From assembly GCA_965153455.1 (NCBI GenBank), contig OZ234493.1:30308213-30372212 (forward strand): a stretch of DNA of 64,000 nt, read 5' to 3'. The notes below the pieces were generated by a model. That model saw nothing but the letters and a program-made list of their open reading frames with translations, was not told where the DNA came from and did not search any database. Positions 58,901 through 64,000 of this stretch are shown here, piece after piece. Each line of letters starts with the position of its first letter. Positions within the stretch are counted from its first letter, which is position 1. The stretch comes from Sphagnum compactum. Lineage: Eukaryota; Bryophyta; Sphagnopsida; Sphagnales. A program made the position numbers and the translations under genes.

Positions 58901-61400
58901 ATAATTGTGGTAATAGCCACTCAAACTCAAAAAGGCCTGCACATTAATAACTATCCTGGGAATTGGGAATTCCAGAATAGTTCTCACCTTCTTTGGATCA
59001 GGTATTGTTCTAAATCTTCCCACCACATGTCCTAATAACCTGATACTTTTAGCAACAAAAACACACTTGCTCATATTAAGCTTCAAATTCACTTCTCTCA
59101 AACATTGTAGCACCATTTGGATGTGCTGAAAATGTTCTTCCCATTTTATGTTATGGATGTTCAAGTCATCTATAAATACCTTCAAGAATTTTTGCATCCA
59201 TTCTGCAAATATTCCTACCATGGTTTGTGAAAACATACTGGTTACATTTTTCAGCCCAAATGGCATCACTAACCATTCATATAATCTGGATTTCGTGATC
59301 AATGCAATCTTTGTCACATCTTCTGGGTTCATTTTGATTTGCCAAAACCCATTCTATAAGTCCAATGTAGAGAACCCCTTTGCAACCCCTAGTCGTGTCA
59401 ACGCATCTTCAATTAGAAGCATTGGATTAGCATCCTTACGTGTTTGCATATTAACTGGGTGGTAGTTGCCACAAAATTGACTATTACCATCCTTTTTTTG
59501 TAGGCAATGTGACCTTGCAAGCATATTTAGATGTGTTGGGTCTCATTTTTTCCAAATGGACCAGTGTCTGATTTTGTTAATTTACCTCTGCTTCCTCCCA
59601 AAAAGACAACCTATTTTGCATCGTACGACAAGGTGGGAAGATTTGTGTATCTATGAAATGTTTTCCAACAATGCAACACTCCAACTCCCCCTTATTCCAT
59701 GCAAATACATCTACATATTCCTTCAGGAAACTCCATAATGTTTTTTTTTTCTTGCTACCCTAAATTAGGGTCTACTTTGATTAGGTTCTAGATCTCCTTC
59801 CATCACTCTTCCTTGAAAGCATTTGGTTCAACTATCATTAACTATTGGTTATCTCCAGTGACATCAACTGAAATAGTGATGACACGATAGATGTTTGTTC
59901 CTCTTTAAATTGCATCAAATTTTGTTGTTATTCATGGTCCACCCATTTTAACCAATCCTCATAATCATCTTCAAACAATTCATTAGTCATGAACCCTTCT
60001 ATTTTTTCTTTCACAACAAGGTTCATGAACTGTCTCGGTGCTTCCTATCTAATCAGCTCATTAAGTCCTTAATCATCAAGTTCAAAAGCATATCCTTGTT
60101 CCTTTGGCAAGACCAATCTTGATTAATCATCATTTGCATTCTCATTTGTAGGTTCATCATCATCCATATCGAATTCAAAGACAGAGTCATCATTAGAGTA
60201 TTGGTTATTAGTGGCATATTCCCACCATTCATCATGCTATCCATCTTCGTCTGCTAGATTGCTTTTAATTTGTAGTTGTGAACATTCGGTCTTAATTCCA
60301 CATTGAAATTGTCTTGCATCCTTCGTAACCATCTACAACATGTTGACCATGTTCATGCTAGGACTTGAACATTTGATCCCGGTCCCTATTTCACCTAAAT
60401 CAAACCGTGTTCCACATCAATTACAACTTCAATTTTAATCAAAAAATTGAGCCCAGGCAATACGTCATAGTTATCTATATCAATAATCATGAAGACCATA
60501 TTGCATTGAGTTTCTCCAACATAAATAGGTAGTCCTTCGTTTCTTCTCGATGCCTACATCACCATTCCAAAGGTAGTTTTATAGGATTCAGATCGAATCA
60601 CTAGGTGCATAATTCCTAGTCCTCTCACAACATTGGTAGCCATAACTGACATTGAAGCTCCCATATCCACCCATAATGTGGTTGTTGATCTCCACCAACA
60701 AATGGAATGTCTTATTCCTAGGATTTTTGTTGACACTAATTCTTCACACATCTGGAGTAGTTGTAGCTGTTGAGGCAACATTGGTGGTCGTATGCTTTTC
60801 ATTCTTTCACATCCTGGCCAATTTGATCAGACCTTCCAAGTATTCCAGTTCGCCTGGAATGGTTAGTATAATTTCCACTAGTGTTAAGGATATCTTCCCT
60901 TTGAGGAAATGCATCAGAATTGACCTAATCATTGTATTTTTCTCCAAACCAATTTGTATTTCTCTCTAATGCCCAAGGTCTTTTTCTGTGGGACTGGAAG
61001 CACCTACCCCATTTCTAGTAGCTTCAACTGGTACCTAACATCTTGGAATTCAAATATGATAAAATAGTTCATTATCACTTCCATAGATCTTGTTGAGATG
61101 CAACTTGGTTGCTTCTTCATCATCAATTAGTACCTCCAAATAGTTCGTGGCAAGGGCACCCATTTTTGGATTTTTTTTTCCCCAAACATTGCTCTTCTAT
61201 GTGTCCAAGACTCCCCACAGAAATTACACTTGAGCCCACAATTTTGTCTTATGTAGCCCTCCACATTTTTGACATTTTGGTCAAGAGGTCACATACTTTG
61301 GACAATTAATTGCCAAATGATCTTTTGCATGACAAATTTGACACCCATTGGAGTTGGTGGATGATCCCCTTGGTGATCTTGATTGAATCTAAAGGTTTGT
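55985..61400 (-). mobile_element. Ty3/gypsy LTR retrotransposon, internal region, decayed
   Basis: Read on the minus strand, the order is gag-PR-RT-RH-INT, diagnostic of Ty3/gypsy. A CCHC knuckle CQICHAKDHLAINC lies near 61.3 kb. A protease-like block WVDMGASMSVMA near 60.7 kb has the catalytic DSG altered. RT at 59332-58817 includes WLVMPFGLKNVTSMFSQTM, KVFIDDLNIH (YxDD position) and LLGHVVGRFRTIPDPKKV. The RT/RNase H boundary near 58.8-58.7 kb is cut by a solo LTR. RNase H continues at 57.76-57.55 kb (HVITYANKGLSSIQKRFHP, TLKTNHKPLEWL). Integrase lies at 56734-56423 (YILVAIDHYSKWSEAKTV, DIICWYGVPKFI) and continues to about 55985. Multiple stops and frameshifts are present. Flanking LTRs could not be placed. 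Confidence 0.85.
57781..58697 (-). mobile_element. 917-bp solo LTR inserted in the gypsy RT/RNase H region
   Basis: On the minus strand it begins TGTCACGACCTTAATTATGG and ends GCGTCA (TG...CA). The flanks are 5-bp duplicates CAGGA (57776-57780) and CAAGA (58698-58702) on the plus strand, one base apart. Removing it and one duplicate restores the gypsy reading VGVILSQRDRRCEHVITYAN. No internal retrotransposon genes remain. A related sequence starts near 63417. Confidence 0.75.
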
Positions 61401-63416
61401 ATGTCTTCTCAACAAACTGACTAATGACTCATTCAGCACTTGTACATGCTTATCAACAATGTTTTCTCCTGTTAACAAAAGTTCATCTTGTTCATCTTTC
61501 AGAAGTTCATAAACCATCTCCAACCTTTTAATCCAATCAATGTTTTCAAATTCCTTTCCCAAAACAACTCATCCATGCCCTTAGGGCTAGTCATTTTGAA
61601 CACCTAGATTTGACCAAGATCCCGCTTAATTCAATAAAAGTCTTGGACTTAGGAATAAACACAAAAATCTACATGGTCCTTGCCTTCTTCAATCCATATG
61701 TGCTCTTTGTCTACTCCAATCTCTAGTATCCAACTTATTAGCCTACATGTCACACTTGCATGTTCAACCTTCACAAGTCAATCTCTTGGCTTGAACCACT
61801 GTTCCATGCCCGAGGTGAAAATCTTGCCATACCTATTATGTTTTATATGCAATGTTAGAACCCAAATGTCCCCAACATATGGAGGTGGTTTTCCAATTTG
61901 TAAATTAAGAAACTCAAAAGGGTAGGAGTTAAAATGTTTATCTACAACCGGGTCTTTCCCTTTTGATTGGTAATTGCTTTCCATTCCATCCTGGTTGTAA
62001 GAATTTTTGCTTTAATTCTTAGATTTCTACAGAGTTCAATTCTGCGTTCTTCTTCCATTTCTATTGCAAGAACCCAGTTGTTTTCTATTTTATTGTTGAA
62101 TTCCATCTCATTAAAACCTGCATAAACCCAACTCAAGATCCTTTTTCCACTTTTGTGGAGCTTCTAGCTTAATACACAAGCATTAAATCCAAAAAACATT
62201 ATTCTAATAATCGTATTTCTCTCTCTCAACTCACTATTATATTCAGGTTGAAGAATTTCACACATCCCCCAATAGTGGTGGATCCACAAACAATTAAACA
62301 CTATGAAAAATTGCATTTGTCAAAACCACACTACCTTGTAACTAAAACTCAAAAAAATTCATATACAACTATTTTGCAACTATCTCTTAGATATTATAAT
62401 TAGTGTGCAACTATCCCCCTAAATATGATGTATTAATAAATAAATTGCCACGTCAAAAACTCAAATAATTATATTATAATTACAAGTGAATTAAAAATGG
62501 GTCTTTTATATGATAATTTATACATATCATACATACATATGTAGTCAACCATGTTTGACTTTTCATGAATAGCATTGTAGTTACAGTGGTAACTACTTTA
62601 GAATTATTGTAAACGTGTCACTAAAACAACAACTATGTTGCAACTAAGTACAATGTAAGTACATGCGATCATGCCACGTGTCCACATTTCCACCACCCAT
62701 TACAGAATACATTTGCAACTAGTTTTTTATTATGATTCCCATTGATATAATTAATATAACCACTAGTGCGCCACTACTAAAGTACTACTATTCAATTATG
62801 TTATGATTGTAATACAATTACTTATAACTTAATAAAATAACATATTCATTAGTTATTTATATCTTCATCATATGTGTTTCAATTTGAGTGATTTAAAATG
62901 TTATGGGAACACTACTTCAAGCTTTAGAAATCATTTTTGAAATGTAAAGGCAAAGGAGTAATGAAAAAATAACAAAAGAAATAAAATTTCCAACTTACAA
63001 AACACAATTTTTTCCTTTTTTTTTCTTTGGAGACTCTTACTTTCAAACCTCATAACTTTATGATTTCTTATTCATTTTAAATGATTTAAAGTGTTATAAA
63101 AAGTGCCACCTAAAGTTCTACAAATCATCTTGGAACTTTAATAACAACAAAACAACATAAAAATATTTTTTTAGGTGTTTGGAAACTAGCCTTTGTAGCA
63201 TTCGATGGTTTGTTTTTTTTGAGTTTTTGACCCCCTCTACTTTGATGGGCCATAACTTTCTCAATTATATTTTATTTTTGACAAATTTTAATGCCCCATA
63301 AGCGTTAATAGGAGGGGTTCAAATTTTGTTTGGACCTAAAAACAATCAAGCCCTCCCCTTGGATCTAGCTTGCCCTGAGCACATAAGTATTATAGTTGTA
63401 ACTCAATTACAACTAA
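61401..63416. other. Gypsy gag-side remnants and AT-rich DNA
   Basis: 61.4-62.15 kb has short minus-strand open stretches that may be decayed gag but show no firm motif. 62.3-62.85 kb contains many TTGCAACTA/TAGTTGCA-like words and a CACTATG start at 62308 with CACTAGTG near 62762, weakly suggesting a short non-autonomous CACTA. The rest is AT-rich without features. Confidence 0.35.
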
Positions 63417-64000
63417 TGTGCCCCCAAACTTTTTAAGAGACCCAAATGTGGGTCCCAAAATGAAACAACAGGGAAAGCAATTAGGGCACGTTCCCTAGCT
63501 TGCAACACTTCAAGGGTACGAATGCATGTTGGAACTCTGGGATGGTACTAAGACGAATTCATAAGCAAGAATTCAAAGTAAAGTCAACATGCATAACTAA
63601 GAAAAGAATGCGGTTAATGCAAGTTGAACGCAAGTGGTGCAACATACTTAGTAGCCCGACGATTTCAGCACAAGTTTTACACGACCCACAACCTTTAGGA
63701 GGAAGCACCACTCCCCTCCCTATAGTATATTTTATGACTCTCTTTGGGGACTATATCTAAATGGCACTTTTTTTCAGGAGTCCCAAATGGGAGTCCCAAA
63801 ATTGGAACTCTTGTTGTCATAAAAGTTTGGACGCTCATATCTTCCTCAAATCCAGCCTTTCGGAGCATGCAAAGGCACTATCTTATAACCCTCAAAAAGA
63901 TCTTTCCAACAATGTATTGCACGCTTCAATCAAACATCATTTGACCCCTGCTCTAAGGGGATTTGTGGTCGAGAATCAAATTCCCAATTTGACTCCTACA
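63417..64000 (-). mobile_element. LTR copy related to the 57781-58697 solo LTR, cut by the window edge
   Basis: Aligns with the solo LTR through shared blocks: AATTAGGGCACGTTCCCTA, GCAACAC, TATATTTTATGACT-like sequence and repeated GGAGTCCCAAA. The start near TGTGCCCCCAAAC (63417) corresponds to the TGACGCACTGCCAAAC start of the solo LTR. It is diverged and continues past 64000, so solo or full-length status is unknown. Confidence 0.6.

Noticed and set aside
1-64000. CRISPR arrays, bacterial operons, rRNA or tRNA genes
   Set aside because: Repeats present are tandem or dispersed plant-type repeats, genes are spliced, and no complete tRNA cloverleaf or rRNA segment was recognised by eye.

Overview
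The window is nuclear DNA of a land plant. Spliced GT-AG genes encode a plastid-type NCS1 nucleobase transporter and an SP1-type chloroplast outer-membrane RING ligase, and the transposons are of plant type (CACTA with TNPD, L1-type LINE, Ty3/gypsy). The long AT-rich intergenic stretches and nested transposons fit a large repeat-rich genome, possibly a fern, lycophyte or bryophyte. That placement is inference; nothing here fixes the species.

Host genes. (1) 1-2615, minus: Cdc1/PGAP5(MPPE1)-type metallophosphoesterase, 11 exons reconstructed, running off the left edge. (2) 37675-38721, plus: intronless SP1/SPL1-like E3 ligase. (3) 42150-45704, plus: large multi-IQ calmodulin-binding protein with a C-terminal membrane segment. 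(4) 47345-50037, minus: PLUTO-like NCS1 permease, three exons.

Transposon block 7.4-36.1 kb. A decayed minus-strand LINE runs from about 36.1 kb (ORF1) to 7.4 kb (end of ORF2). Its endonuclease domain is cut in two by one very large CACTA element, 11258-33154 (21.9 kb), flanked by the 3-bp duplication AAG. The CACTA carries a 140-bp x 6 tandem array in its left arm. Its gene module is a minus-strand TNPA/Transposase_24-like gene (25145-26987), a plus-strand SET-domain gene (27925-28716) and an intact four-exon TNPD transposase (28884-32393). Between left arm and module lies a 12.3-kb passenger segment bounded by a 181-bp direct repeat. It holds broken gene pieces (a FATA-like acyl-ACP thioesterase, a SEUSS-like Gln-rich adaptor, transposase-like exons), a Helitron-like 3' end and the end of a second CACTA family.

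Right side. 50-55 kb is gene-poor with simple repeats. From 56.0 to 61.4 kb is a decayed minus-strand Ty3/gypsy element in the order gag knuckle, protease, RT, RNase H, integrase. A 917-bp solo LTR (57781-58697) is inserted between RT and RNase H. A related LTR begins near 63417 and leaves the window.

The most unusual feature is the SET-domain (histone-methyltransferase-type) gene inside a CACTA element, next to its transposase and facing the TNPA-like gene across a promoter region rich in the element's own TTTGCGA-type motif.
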